A stretch of DNA of 46,744 nucleotides, from contig CABMCU010000052.1 of assembly GCA_902384685.1 (NCBI GenBank), positions 1 to 46,744 of the forward strand. Direction: 5' to 3'. Below, one piece after another: positions 1-9,411 of the stretch; position 1 is the stretch's first letter; each line of letters starts with the position of its first letter. The position numbers and the translations under genes are program-made. The stretch comes from an uncultured archaeon. Lineage in GTDB: Archaea; Thermoplasmatota; E2; DHVEG-1. The notes under the pieces were generated by a model. That model was not told the origin of the DNA, did not search any database, and saw nothing but the letters and a program-made list of their open reading frames with translations.

Positions 1-274
1 ACCATTTCGTGGGTCGATATGTTTTAAGCAGAATGGTTTGCGTTCCTTCATGTTACACTATCATAAAATGTACCTTATCGGATACCCCCATCTTTAGATG
101 GATTTATTTTGGGAGGATGTCATTTTGATATAAGAAAAATATTAGAGAGAAACTTTTTTTGAATAATTTACTGATAAATTCATGTTCCCTTCCCTACCCT
201 ATCTCCTTGCCCCTTTTACCGACAACAAATTTTAAAGAGGCAAGGTATGTTTAACAGTATGATGTGAATATTAA

Positions 275-895
275 ATGGATACATACACTGTTTTCCCAAA
301 TCCCATTATTAGTAAAAAAGGGATTATTTCAGAAAAGTTCATCAGTCTGAATATCAAAACCTTCTGGGATACCTGTTCATATGTGCACGAATTACCGTAC
401 GGATACAATTCTAAAACGGATGATATTTTAATATTATTCAAAGAAGGATTTGGTTCTTGCACGACAAAACACGCTGTCATTGCAACTCTCGCCGAGGAAC
501 TAAACATTCCTGTCTACAAGATAGTAGGGATATATGCTATGAACGAAGAAATCGTCACAGGGACACATCAAATTCTCGAAAAATATGATTTATCATATCT
601 GCCGATGATTCATTGTTTCCTTGTTTATGGTTCATATCGTGTTGATTTGACTGAAGGCAATAACAATGGTAAGAACCACTCACTTGAGGAATTCCTGTTC
701 ACCGAGAAAGTGATACCGAATATATCTGAAAAGGATGAATACCTGTTGTATAAAAAAACCCTGAAAAACCACATTCTGAATCGAAAAGAGATGGAAGGAA
801 TTAAGATGATAGATGTGTTACATGCCCGGACTGATGGCATCGTATTACTACGTTCCAAAGTTTCTATAAAATATCAAAGACTGAAAAAAGTATAG
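275..895 (+). CDS. transglutaminase-like (papain-fold) domain protein
   Basis: ORF 206 aa; [23 protein letters not shown] ... [16 protein letters not shown] resembles a Cys/His/Asp transglutaminase-like arrangement; 10 nt upstream of the ACR3 gene. Confidence 0.5.
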   Translation: MDTYTVFPNPIISKKGIISEKFISLNIKTFWDTCSYVHELPYGYNSKTDDILILFKEGFGSCTTKHAVIATLAEELNIPVYKIVGIYAMNEEIVTGTHQILEKYDLSYLPMIHCFLVYGSYRVDLTEGNNNGKNHSLEEFLFTEKVIPNISEKDEYLLYKKTLKNHILNRKEMEGIKMIDVLHARTDGIVLLRSKVSIKYQRLKKV

Positions 896-905
896 TGGTG
901 ACTGC

Positions 906-1979
906 ATGGAAAAATCTCAAACTCGACTTTCATTTTTAGATAGATTTCTCACCGTGTGGATTTTCATTGCGATGGCTATCGGCGTCACCATTGGGTATTT
1001 CTTTCCAAGTGTTGCTGGAACGCTTGATACATTTCGTCTTGATACAGTCTCCCTCCCCATAGCAATTGGTCTACTTGTGATGATGTATCCTCCTTTGGCT
1101 AAAGTAAAATACGAAGAACTTAATCAACTACTGAGAGCAAAAGACGCGAAAAAAGTTTTTGGAACATCGTTATTCCTCAACTGGATTATAGGTCCACTGC
1201 TAATGTTTAGCCTTGCCTGGATATTTCTCCCTGAGCTACCAGAGTTCAGGATGGGCATTATTATGGTTGGACTTGCCCGATGTATAGCAATGGTTTTAGT
1301 CTGGAACCAACTCGCAGAGGGCGATTGTGAATATTGTGCCGTGCTCGTTGCACTCAATTCCATCTTCCAGATACTCTTCTATTCCCTTCTGGCGTATCTC
1401 TTCATTACGGTATTATCGGGATGGATAGGTGGTGCTTCTGCATCTACCTATGTCAATGTTTCAATCATTGATATTGCAAAGAGTGTCTTTATCTTCCTTG
1501 GAATACCCTTTATCGCTGGGATCATCACACGATACACACTCATTAAAAGGAAGAGTAAAGAATGGTATGATAGAACATTTGTGAAGCGTATCAGCCCGAT
1601 TGCCCTTATCGGCTTACTATTCACTATTGTTGTAATGTTTTCCTTCAAAGGCTTGTATATTATCAATAAACCCTTTGATGTCATCCGTGTTGCCATTCCC
1701 TTAATATCCTATTTCCTCTTGATGTTCTTCATCTCCTTCTGGCTTTCCTACAAACAAAAATTCAGATACTCTCTGGCGACAACACAATCATTTACAGCAG
1801 CAAGTAATAACTTTGAACTTGCAATCGCTGTTTGTATTGGCGTATGGGGCATCGCTTCATTGCAGGCATTTGCAGCAGTCATCGGTCCTTTAATGGAGGT
1901 GCCGGTGCTCATTTCACTTGTCAGTGTTTCATTATGGATAAAAAAACGATACTATCTTCCAAATGGTGAAATAAAATGA
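906..1979 (+). CDS. acr3: ACR3-family arsenite efflux permease
   Basis: 357 aa polytopic protein; [14 protein letters not shown] and [19 protein letters not shown] motifs typical of ACR3/BASS-type arsenite transporters. Confidence 0.85.
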   Translation: MEKSQTRLSFLDRFLTVWIFIAMAIGVTIGYFFPSVAGTLDTFRLDTVSLPIAIGLLVMMYPPLAKVKYEELNQLLRAKDAKKVFGTSLFLNWIIGPLLMFSLAWIFLPELPEFRMGIIMVGLARCIAMVLVWNQLAEGDCEYCAVLVALNSIFQILFYSLLAYLFITVLSGWIGGASASTYVNVSIIDIAKSVFIFLGIPFIAGIITRYTLIKRKSKEWYDRTFVKRISPIALIGLLFTIVVMFSFKGLYIINKPFDVIRVAIPLISYFLLMFFISFWLSYKQKFRYSLATTQSFTAASNNFELAIAVCIGVWGIASLQAFAAVIGPLMEVPVLISLVSVSLWIKKRYYLPNGEIK

Positions 1980-2241
1980 AAGTGGATTCAAATTCCTTCC
2001 CCTGCATTTTACTCTCTTTTTTACAGGAGAAAATATGATTTTATAACGAACTATAAATTTTATTATGAAAAAAAGAGATTTGAACCTGAGGTTAAAGTCT
2101 CTTCCCCTTCACTTAACGACAATTCCTTAAAAACGAATGTTTTTGTGCGATTCGTATATAAAATAATAAACTATGATTTCATACGATGTCTTTGTATCTC
2201 ATTTTAGATTTTTAGAATAATTTATAGAAAAAGAATTAAAT

Positions 2242-2616
2242 TTATTTGAGAATTTTCTTTGATTCATCCATGAGATTTTTATAATCAATAACTTTTATGT
2301 ACGGACTGGTGGTGGCTTCAGCCACTATTTTCTTTGCATTGGATACTGTCTCTGTTGGAGTTAAAAGTAAAATCGGTATATGATGAATGATCCCTGGTGT
2401 TAAGAATTCTTTTAGTGATTTGGTCATAGTCGGGAGTGGGGATACTTTATGTAAATATCCTACGATAAGGTCGACTTTATCTGCAATCGAGATAAAAGCG
2501 ATGTTTTTTCCGTGGTTATCAATATCGTTTCCTATCGGCAGCGTTCTGTACCCCATACATACGAGTTTTGTTAAAAATTCAGGGTCAGTTCCTTCTAAAT
2601 AACCAACAGTTTTCAT
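2242..2616 (-). CDS. conserved protein of unknown function (copy 1 of a duplicated unit)
   Basis: 124 aa MKTVGYLEGTDPEFLTKLVCMGYRTLPIG...; AGGAGGAAAAAAGG SD; paralogous to 5644..6039. Confidence 0.75.
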   Translation of the reverse strand: MKTVGYLEGTDPEFLTKLVCMGYRTLPIGNDIDNHGKNIAFISIADKVDLIVGYLHKVSPLPTMTKSLKEFLTPGIIHHIPILLLTPTETVSNAKKIVAEATTSPYIKVIDYKNLMDESKKILK

Positions 2617-2646
2617 CCTTTTTTCCTCCTAAATTTTATTGTGCCG

Positions 2647-2745
2647 TTATTCATTTATATTATAGACTAATTTGATTTTATTGCATTCCCAACAAGTTCT
2701 CAATCTTCTATCAGGGATTGGGCAATCTAAACAAATTTCGTCCAT
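2647..2745 (-). CDS. 32-aa Cys-rich microprotein MDEICLDCPIPDRRLRTCWECNKIKLVYNINE
   Basis: Read on the minus strand immediately upstream of 2616; CxxC...CxxC; conserved in the second copy at 6071..6169 (MNEICLKCPIPNPMHRNCCECNLVKVRYDWNE). Confidence 0.6.
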   Translation of the reverse strand: MDEICLDCPIPDRRLRTCWECNKIKLVYNINE

Positions 2746-2873
2746 GAACTACTATAGTGTAAAAAATAACTAATATATCTTTTGCTGAAAAATTCATTCA
2801 ATTGATCGTTATTTTATAAAAAAAATAAGCATTGTTTAATAATTTACATAAAAAGAGTGTAGAAATATTTAAA

Positions 2874-3095
2874 ATGATAAGCTGTATCGATAAAAGCAGG
2901 ACTATTGCATTGATTAAGTATTTAAAGAAACTTGGAATGAATATATACATTTATGATGAACTAGATGACGGAGAAGAGATTGAACAGATGAAATTATCTT
3001 TTGAAACTTGATGAAGCTGATGTTGTTTTCGATTTATTTACGGTATAAATAACAAACTTGAAAGGTTAGATAAAGAGGTGAAAACTTTAAAATAA
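2874..3095 (+). pseudogene. decayed coding remnant, possibly nucleotide-sugar dehydrogenase C-terminus
   Basis: Frames read SRTIALIKYLKKLGMNIYIYDELDDGEEIEQMKLSFET* then, after a frame change, KLDEADVVFDLFTV*; resembles the SxxxxLIxYLKxxGxxVxxYDP...AD.V pattern of UDP-sugar dehydrogenase C-termini. Confidence 0.3.
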
Positions 3096-3124
3096 ATACT
3101 TTTTCTTATCGGATGCGGTCTTAA

Positions 3125-4258
3125 ATGAGCGAAAAATATCAGGTTTGCAAACGGTGCATTATGGATACCACTGATCCAGATATAGTTTTTGATGAAAATG
3201 GTTATTGTAATCATTGCACAGGAGCGATAGCGAAATTAAATTCATATCCACTTAACTTACATAAAGGAGAAAAAGACAGAGAATTGGAAAAAATAGTTAA
3301 AAAAATTCAGAAAACAGGTATAAAGAAAAAATATGATTGTGTAGTTGGAGTTAGTGGAGGTGCAGATAGCAGCTATACTCTGTATCTGGTAAAAAAGTTA
3401 GGTTTGAGGCCACTCGCAGTCCATGTTGATAATGGATGGAATTCTGAGCTTTCTGTTATAAACATTGAAAAGTTAATAAGTAAACTTGAGGTCGATTTGC
3501 ATACTTTCGTACTTGATTGGGATGAATTTAAAGATTTACAGTTATCGTTCTTGAAATCTTCAACTCCTGATTTAGAAATTCCAACAGATCATGCCCTTAT
3601 TGCTGCACTTTATTACGTTGCATCAAAATATAATATCAAATACATTATCAGTGGTCATAATTTAATAACAGAGTCCATCGCGGTTCCAAAATGGTCGCAT
3701 GGACATTATGATTGGCGTTATATTAAAAACATACAAAAAAAGTTTGGAACTAAAAAATTAAAAAAATTCCCAAATTTAAGTTTGTTTAAAATATTATATG
3801 AGCAGGTTTTGAGAGGTATAACTATGATACGAATACTGAATTATGTATCAGATTATGACAAGAAAGAAATTGTTGAATTTCTTGGAAAAGAATTTGGTTG
3901 GAAAAATTATCCAACAAAACATGGAGAATCTGTTTATACATATTTTATTCAATCATATATTTTACCTAAGAAATTCAATTATGATAAGAGAAAGATGCAT
4001 CTGTCTAATTTGATTTGTGCTGGTCAGATAACAAGGGAGGACGCTTTGAAAAAACTTCAAGAGAATCTTTTTACAGATAATGAGTTAAAAGAAATGATCA
4101 ACTATGTTTGTGACAAATTAGACATCACTACAAAGGAATTTGATGCATTAATGATTTTGCCAAACAAAAGTTATTATGACTATCCCTCTTATGAGACCCA
4201 TATTTTCCTTAAGGTTTTAAGGAATATTTTTAAGAAATGGAAACCTATGCAGACGTAA
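3125..4258 (+). CDS. N-acetyl sugar amidotransferase (WbpG/PseA/WbuX-like)
   Basis: 377 aa; N-terminal CxxC zinc motif (CKRCIMDTTDPDIVFDENGYCNHC), PP-loop GVSGGADSSY. Confidence 0.85.
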   Translation: MSEKYQVCKRCIMDTTDPDIVFDENGYCNHCTGAIAKLNSYPLNLHKGEKDRELEKIVKKIQKTGIKKKYDCVVGVSGGADSSYTLYLVKKLGLRPLAVHVDNGWNSELSVINIEKLISKLEVDLHTFVLDWDEFKDLQLSFLKSSTPDLEIPTDHALIAALYYVASKYNIKYIISGHNLITESIAVPKWSHGHYDWRYIKNIQKKFGTKKLKKFPNLSLFKILYEQVLRGITMIRILNYVSDYDKKEIVEFLGKEFGWKNYPTKHGESVYTYFIQSYILPKKFNYDKRKMHLSNLICAGQITREDALKKLQENLFTDNELKEMINYVCDKLDITTKEFDALMILPNKSYYDYPSYETHIFLKVLRNIFKKWKPMQT

Positions 4259-4259
4259 T

Positions 4260-4871
4260 ATGATCACAATACTTGATTATGGAATGGGTAATGTAAAATC
4301 AATATTAAATATAATATATAAAGTGGGTGGAGAAGCAATAATTTCTTCTGATATCAATAAAATAATAGATGCTGAGAAAATAATTCTACCGGGTATAGGT
4401 TCTTTCGACGTCGGTATTAAAAATCTAACTGAGCAAGGTTTAATTTCTATCTTAAACAAGAAAGTTTTAGATGAAAAAACACCATTTTTAGGGATTTGCC
4501 TTGGTATGCAATTAATAACCCAGAGAAGTGAAGAAGGGAAATTAAATGGTCTTGGATGGATTAATGCAGAAACAGAAAAATTCAGGTCGTTGAAAGATAA
4601 CTTAAAGGTCCCTCATATGGGTTGGAATTATGTCACTGTGAAGAAAAAGTCTAAATTATTTAAAGATATGTATGACAATCCTCGTTTTTATTTTGTGCAT
4701 TCATATTATGTTCGGTGTAAGGATAAAAATGATATTTTGACTACAACAGAATATGGTTTTAATTTTGTATCAGCGATAGAAAAGGATAATATTTATGCTA
4801 CACAATTTCATCCAGAAAAAAGTCATAAATTCGGAATGAAATTAATGGAGAATTTTGTTAAAAATGTATAG
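4260..4871 (+). CDS. hisH: HisH-like glutamine amidotransferase (imidazole glycerol phosphate synthase glutaminase subunit-like)
   Basis: 203 aa; GMGNVKSI, LPGIGSFD, FLGICLGMQL, ATQFHPEKS class I GATase motifs. Confidence 0.85.
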   Translation: MITILDYGMGNVKSILNIIYKVGGEAIISSDINKIIDAEKIILPGIGSFDVGIKNLTEQGLISILNKKVLDEKTPFLGICLGMQLITQRSEEGKLNGLGWINAETEKFRSLKDNLKVPHMGWNYVTVKKKSKLFKDMYDNPRFYFVHSYYVRCKDKNDILTTTEYGFNFVSAIEKDNIYATQFHPEKSHKFGMKLMENFVKNV

Positions 4872-5607
4872 AAACAGGATAATCCCTTGCTTATTGCTCA
4901 AAGACAAAGCACTAGTAAAAACTGTAAAGTTCGACAAACCTAGGTACATAGGTGATCCTTTGAATGCAGTCAAGATCTTTAATGATAAAGGAGTAGATGA
5001 ATTATTTTTTATTGATATTGAGGTGAGTAAGCAAAAAAAAGAGATTAATTTTGATTTATTGTCTAAAATTGCTTCTCAGAGTTTTATGCCGCTGGGTTAT
5101 GCTGGTGGATTACGTGACATCAGTGATATGAAAAGAATTTTTTCAATTGGTTTTGAAAAGATATCGCTTAATTCTTCTGTGTTAAATGATCCGGGGCTTG
5201 TTACAAAAGCAGCGGAAACATTTGGTTCTCAATCGGTCCTCGTTTCAATTGATGTAAAAAAGGATCTTTTCGGTAAGTATTTTGTATATAATCATGTTCT
5301 TAAAAAAAATACCTCTCTAAATCCCATAGACTATGCTATGAAAATTCAAAACCTAGGTGCAGGGGAGATCTTACTCAATTCAGTCGATAATGATGGTGTG
5401 ATGAAAGGATATGATTTAGTATTAATTAAAAAAGTAGCTTCTTCGCTGAGCATTCCGGTCGTAGCTTTAGGTGGTGCGGGAACATCCGATGACTTACGGA
5501 AAGCAGTGGATGCAGGTGCATCAGCTTCAGCTGCGGGTAGCTTATTCATATTTTATGGTCCGAATCGTGCAGTATTAATAAATTATTCTTATGGAAATAC
5601 TTTATGA
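4864..5607 (+). CDS. hisF: HisF-like cyclase subunit, surface-sugar paralogue
   Basis: ORF start 4855; likely start ATG 4864 (MYRNRIIPCLLLKDKALVKTVKF), overlapping the hisH stop; (beta-alpha)8 motifs ELFFIDIEVSKQ, PLGYAGGLRD, PVVALGGAGT. Confidence 0.85.
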   Translation: MYRNRIIPCLLLKDKALVKTVKFDKPRYIGDPLNAVKIFNDKGVDELFFIDIEVSKQKKEINFDLLSKIASQSFMPLGYAGGLRDISDMKRIFSIGFEKISLNSSVLNDPGLVTKAAETFGSQSVLVSIDVKKDLFGKYFVYNHVLKKNTSLNPIDYAMKIQNLGAGEILLNSVDNDGVMKGYDLVLIKKVASSLSIPVVALGGAGTSDDLRKAVDAGASASAAGSLFIFYGPNRAVLINYSYGNTL

Positions 5608-5643
5608 TTTACATTCGATAGCAAGTACTCGTGATTTTCTTAC

Positions 5644-6039
5644 TTATAAAAAAATGGTGATTGTACAACTCAGAATTTTCATCGATTCATCCATGAGATT
5701 TTTATAATCAATAACTTTTATAGAGGTACTGGTTGTTGTGTCAGCTACTATTTTCTTTGCATACGATAAGGTTTCTTTTGGGGCTACGAGTAAAATTGGT
5801 ATGTGATGGATGATCCCCGGTGTTAAGTATTCTTTCAGTGATTTGGTTGCAGTAAGGAGCGGAGATATTTTATGGAAGTATCCGACGATAAGATCGATGT
5901 TGTCTGCTTTAGAGATAAAGGCGATGTTTTTCCCGTGATTATCAATATCGCTTCCTATCGGCAGCGTTCTGTACCCCATACATACGAGTTTTGTTAAAAA
6001 CTCTGGGTCTGTTCCTTTTAGATAACCAACTGTTTTCAT
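5644..6039 (-). CDS. conserved protein of unknown function (copy 2)
   Basis: 131 aa, near-identical N-terminus and overall alignment to 2242..2616. Confidence 0.75.
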   Translation of the reverse strand: MKTVGYLKGTDPEFLTKLVCMGYRTLPIGSDIDNHGKNIAFISKADNIDLIVGYFHKISPLLTATKSLKEYLTPGIIHHIPILLVAPKETLSYAKKIVADTTTSTSIKVIDYKNLMDESMKILSCTITIFL

Positions 6040-6070
6040 TCTTTTTTCCTCCTAGATCTTATTGATTTTC

Positions 6071-6169
6071 TTATTCATTCCAATCATATCTTACTTTTAC
6101 TAAATTGCATTCACAGCAATTTCTATGCATCGGATTTGGAATCGGGCATTTCAAACAGATTTCGTTCAT
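6071..6169 (-). CDS. 32-aa Cys-rich microprotein MNEICLKCPIPNPMHRNCCECNLVKVRYDWNE
   Basis: Paralogue of 2647..2745; same length and gene order. Confidence 0.6.
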   Translation of the reverse strand: MNEICLKCPIPNPMHRNCCECNLVKVRYDWNE

Positions 6170-6319
6170 GAAATAATATAGTGTAAATGAAAATTAATAT
6201 AATCTTTGTTGAAATATTCATTCAAATGATTTTTTTTTTATGAAAAAAATTTACATTGTTTAATAATTTGGTAATAAATGGTGCAAAAGTATATAAAATG
6301 ATAAGTTGTTCTCAGAGGT

Positions 6320-6760
6320 ATGGATGAATTAGATTATAAAATCTTAGAAAAACTAAACGAGAATGCTCGGAAAAGTTATAGGGAGATTGCAAGGGAACTT
6401 AACGTCTCATTAACGACCGTAGCCAATAGAATCACAAAAATGGAAGACGAAAAAGTCATTGAGAGATATATTCCGTTAATAAACCAAGAGAAAATTGGAT
6501 ACGATCTCACAGCAGTCATTAATGTGAAGATATCCCATGGAAAATTGATCGAAGTGCAAGAAAGAATATCAAAGGATAAACATGTCAGTGGTGTGTATGA
6601 TATTACCGGGGAATGGGATTCATTAATCATTGCACATTTTAAAGACCGAAGAGATTTAAACGGGTTTATCAAGGGTGTTCTTTCAATGGATAATGTTGAA
6701 AAGACAAACACCCAAATAGTTCTAAATATCGTAAAAAATGAAAAAAGAGTAATGAAATAA
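6320..6760 (+). CDS. Lrp/AsnC-family transcriptional regulator
   Basis: 146 aa; MDELDYKILEKLNENARKSYREIARELNVSLTTVANRITKMEDEKVIERY HTH plus RAM domain. Confidence 0.9.
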   Translation: MDELDYKILEKLNENARKSYREIARELNVSLTTVANRITKMEDEKVIERYIPLINQEKIGYDLTAVINVKISHGKLIEVQERISKDKHVSGVYDITGEWDSLIIAHFKDRRDLNGFIKGVLSMDNVEKTNTQIVLNIVKNEKRVMK

Positions 6761-6768
6761 GAAGATGT

Positions 6769-8484
6769 CTAGATGTTGAACAGCCATACTACATGTTCTT
6801 GTTCAACACGATTTCCAACGGTATCAAAAGCAATAATTTTCAAGTTATGTTTCTGTAAAATACTTGTTTCATCCCAAAACCAATCAAACTTGTTTGCATT
6901 GGTTACGTTTTTTAGAACACCATCAATCCATAGCTCTATACTAGCAATCCCTGTTTCATTATCAAACGCGGATGCTTTTACTGTAATGCCACCAAGGATA
7001 ACGCTGACGTCACGGTGTACGGGAAGAATCGGCAATCCCCTGATATAGAAATATTTATTTGGTTGTTCAAGAGAAAGCGTTGGTGGTGTCGTATCTGTAG
7101 CATTGCCGGTCATGCCTAAGGCAGGGTCACCATACAACGAATATCCTAGAAGAGTGCTATAACATCGTTCAATCCACTCAGGATCATACGAGGTAAACAT
7201 GAAATGATTCAAGAAGGTGACTTTTGCGTTGTTTAATGCATCACCGCATTTCTGAAGCGACCCAATAAGATAGGAAATGAAATAATAATCCAGGGAAAAT
7301 GCGCCTCCATCTCGTTCATCACGCCAGACACGAGTAATATTATAATAACTCAGATCCGTGGTTCCAACAAATGCAACCGCTGCACCAGCCTCAAGAAATG
7401 ATCGGCCTATATTTTTTGAACCACCGAGTTGACTACAACCAGCAGAGATGACAATTGGTGGTGTCTTCATTTGTAACTTGGCACTATCTGTCGCTCTCAG
7501 AAAATCAAAATAATAGAGTTCTGTTGGTTCAGGGATATTGTCTCCATCGTCATGATCCCAGATAAACTGTGTAGTTACAAGTTCTGATGCATGACCAAGC
7601 ATGTTGACAAGACCATAACCTTTAATCCATTCCGTCAGCACGTTTTCATGAGCAATCGGATATTCACACGAATAGGTAGAAGGACGGATTCCTTCTTTTT
7701 CATACATCCGTACTGTTGAGTACCCATTTGGTTCTAGGATATCACTCTTGCATTTCTCCATAAGGGTCGCGCCGTCAGACCGTGCATATGTCCAATTAAA
7801 AGCAGTCATATTTTCATAATAAATCATAGAGGCGAGGGAAAGAACGTTTGTCTTCCATGTTCCATTATCCTGTGCATACCGTATGATGTTTTGGCAGATC
7901 TGTCGAACAAGAGAGGGGTTATCAGAAGGGATTCTCCCAACAGATACCTCGGGTATGAAATCAACTGTATCATCAGAATATTCACCATAGTACCCATCAT
8001 GATCTGCATCCCATTCTCCAGTGAGATCCGCATAGTAATAATCGGTTGATACATGATCAGAAAACACCGAGGGCAGTGGGTAACACACCCGTAGGGGAAT
8101 GCTTGTCGGGCTTCCAACTAACAAGACGTAGGAAGGAGATGATTCGTTATATTTTTCGATAAGGAAATTCCTTATTTTCTCCTGAATATCGATCCCTTGA
8201 TACTGCGATGTTATCCATGATGTATTGACAACCTCAATGGTATAGCCAAGATAGTGCTTCCATGTTTCGAACGAAGCAACTGATGATTCGAGTTCAGGTT
8301 GTGTAATAATAATATAGTTACCTGAAGTACCTCCGGATGATGCTGTCTTTCCATTAGAGGAATAGCGTTTTTGTCCCTGGGTAAAACCACTCATACATCC
8401 AAAGAGTAGCACTCCTACAATTATCAAAGACAGTAATATTTTCGTCATATCCTTCCTGTTCTCTATCTTAAAATAATCACTCAC
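6769..8484 (-). CDS. gingipain-like C25 peptidase, predicted lipoprotein
   Basis: 571 aa; lipobox-like LLFGCMSG; YVLLVGSPTSIPLR, EVSVGRIPSD, NMLGHAS, VISAGCSQLGG, LYGDPALG C25 motifs. Confidence 0.85.
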   Translation of the reverse strand: MSDYFKIENRKDMTKILLSLIIVGVLLFGCMSGFTQGQKRYSSNGKTASSGGTSGNYIIITQPELESSVASFETWKHYLGYTIEVVNTSWITSQYQGIDIQEKIRNFLIEKYNESSPSYVLLVGSPTSIPLRVCYPLPSVFSDHVSTDYYYADLTGEWDADHDGYYGEYSDDTVDFIPEVSVGRIPSDNPSLVRQICQNIIRYAQDNGTWKTNVLSLASMIYYENMTAFNWTYARSDGATLMEKCKSDILEPNGYSTVRMYEKEGIRPSTYSCEYPIAHENVLTEWIKGYGLVNMLGHASELVTTQFIWDHDDGDNIPEPTELYYFDFLRATDSAKLQMKTPPIVISAGCSQLGGSKNIGRSFLEAGAAVAFVGTTDLSYYNITRVWRDERDGGAFSLDYYFISYLIGSLQKCGDALNNAKVTFLNHFMFTSYDPEWIERCYSTLLGYSLYGDPALGMTGNATDTTPPTLSLEQPNKYFYIRGLPILPVHRDVSVILGGITVKASAFDNETGIASIELWIDGVLKNVTNANKFDWFWDETSILQKHNLKIIAFDTVGNRVEQEHVVWLFNI

Positions 8485-8869
8485 AAGATAAAAAACTTCC
8501 TATAGAAAAGTTGAACATATTATAATCTGCTATTCAACATACCATAGAAATTATCAAATGTGTTAACAAATACGAGTCCGAATCTCCCCCCTTCCGTTTT
8601 ATTAGATCAATAAGGATTAAGTTCCAGAGTAAGAAAGAGATTTGGACTTCAAGTTGAAGTCTCTTCCCCTGCACTTTACCTTTTTAAAGGAGAAAACCAT
8701 AATTTTTGTCTGAAATCATGACCGACCTATCATTTCCTATCCGAGCAAACATCCTATAAAACATACGAGTCCCTGAACGATGCGCCCCAAGGACAAAAAC
8801 AGATTAGACGGAAACGTACTTGAGTTCCAAAATACATTCCTAATCTGGATTGATTTTCTTCTCTTTATT

Positions 8870-9406
8870 TTACCTGGTGAGATACCCAAGTTCTTCTATT
8901 GTTTGTAAAACCTTCTGTACGCTTTCTTCAACAGACTCGATATCGGTATCCAGGATAAGTTCTGGGTGTTCTGGTTCTTCATAGGGATCATCAACACCGG
9001 TGAAATGTTTGATTTTCCCTTCAAGGGCTTTTTTATACATGCCTTTCACATCACGTTGCATGCAAATCTCCACTGGGCATCGCACGTACACTTCAATGAA
9101 TTTTTTTATTTCCTTTCGTGCATTCCTTCGTTCTTTTCTGTATGGCGACACAAAGCTTGCGAGCACGACAACGTTTTTGTTTGTGAGTGTTTTCGCAATA
9201 GACGTGACACGTTTGATATTTTCATCTCGATCTTTCTTTGAGAAACCAAGATCGTGGGTAACATCGTGACGGATGATATCACCGTCGAGTTGTTCAACTG
9301 TGTACTTCTTCTTTTTTAACACGAGGGCAACCTGGTCTGCAATCGTTGTTTTTCCGCAGCAGGGAAGCCCCGTAAACCAGATAGTGAAACCTTGATGGTC
9401 TTTCAT
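8870..9406 (-). CDS. cysC: adenylylsulfate kinase
   Basis: 178 aa; IWFTGLPCCGKTTIAD, LDGDIIRHDVTHDLGFSKKDRDENIKR, FIEVYVRCPVEICMQRDVKGMYKKA. Confidence 0.95.
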   Translation of the reverse strand: MKDHQGFTIWFTGLPCCGKTTIADQVALVLKKKKYTVEQLDGDIIRHDVTHDLGFSKKDRDENIKRVTSIAKTLTNKNVVVLASFVSPYRKERRNARKEIKKFIEVYVRCPVEICMQRDVKGMYKKALEGKIKHFTGVDDPYEEPEHPELILDTDIESVEESVQKVLQTIEELGYLTR

Positions 9407-9411
9407 ATCTG

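Larger units (their letters stand above)
2242..2890. repeat. direct repeat copy 1 (unknown gene + microprotein + divergent promoter region)
   Basis: Sequence similarity with 5644..6312 across both ORFs and the upstream AT-rich intergenic region (..cattgtttaataattt..aaaatgataagctgt). Confidence 0.75.
5644..6312. repeat. direct repeat copy 2 (unknown gene + microprotein + divergent promoter region)
   Basis: See 2242..2890. Confidence 0.75.

Noticed and set aside
2060-2125. tRNA gene on the minus strand (GGTTCAAATCTC T-arm-like)
   Set aside because: No cloverleaf with anticodon and acceptor stem could be assembled; similar stretches recur intergenically as a small repeat.
3125-5607. Genuine histidine biosynthesis hisH/hisF operon
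   Set aside because: The upstream WbpG-type amidotransferase and absence of other his genes indicate the surface-sugar paralogues rather than histidine biosynthesis.
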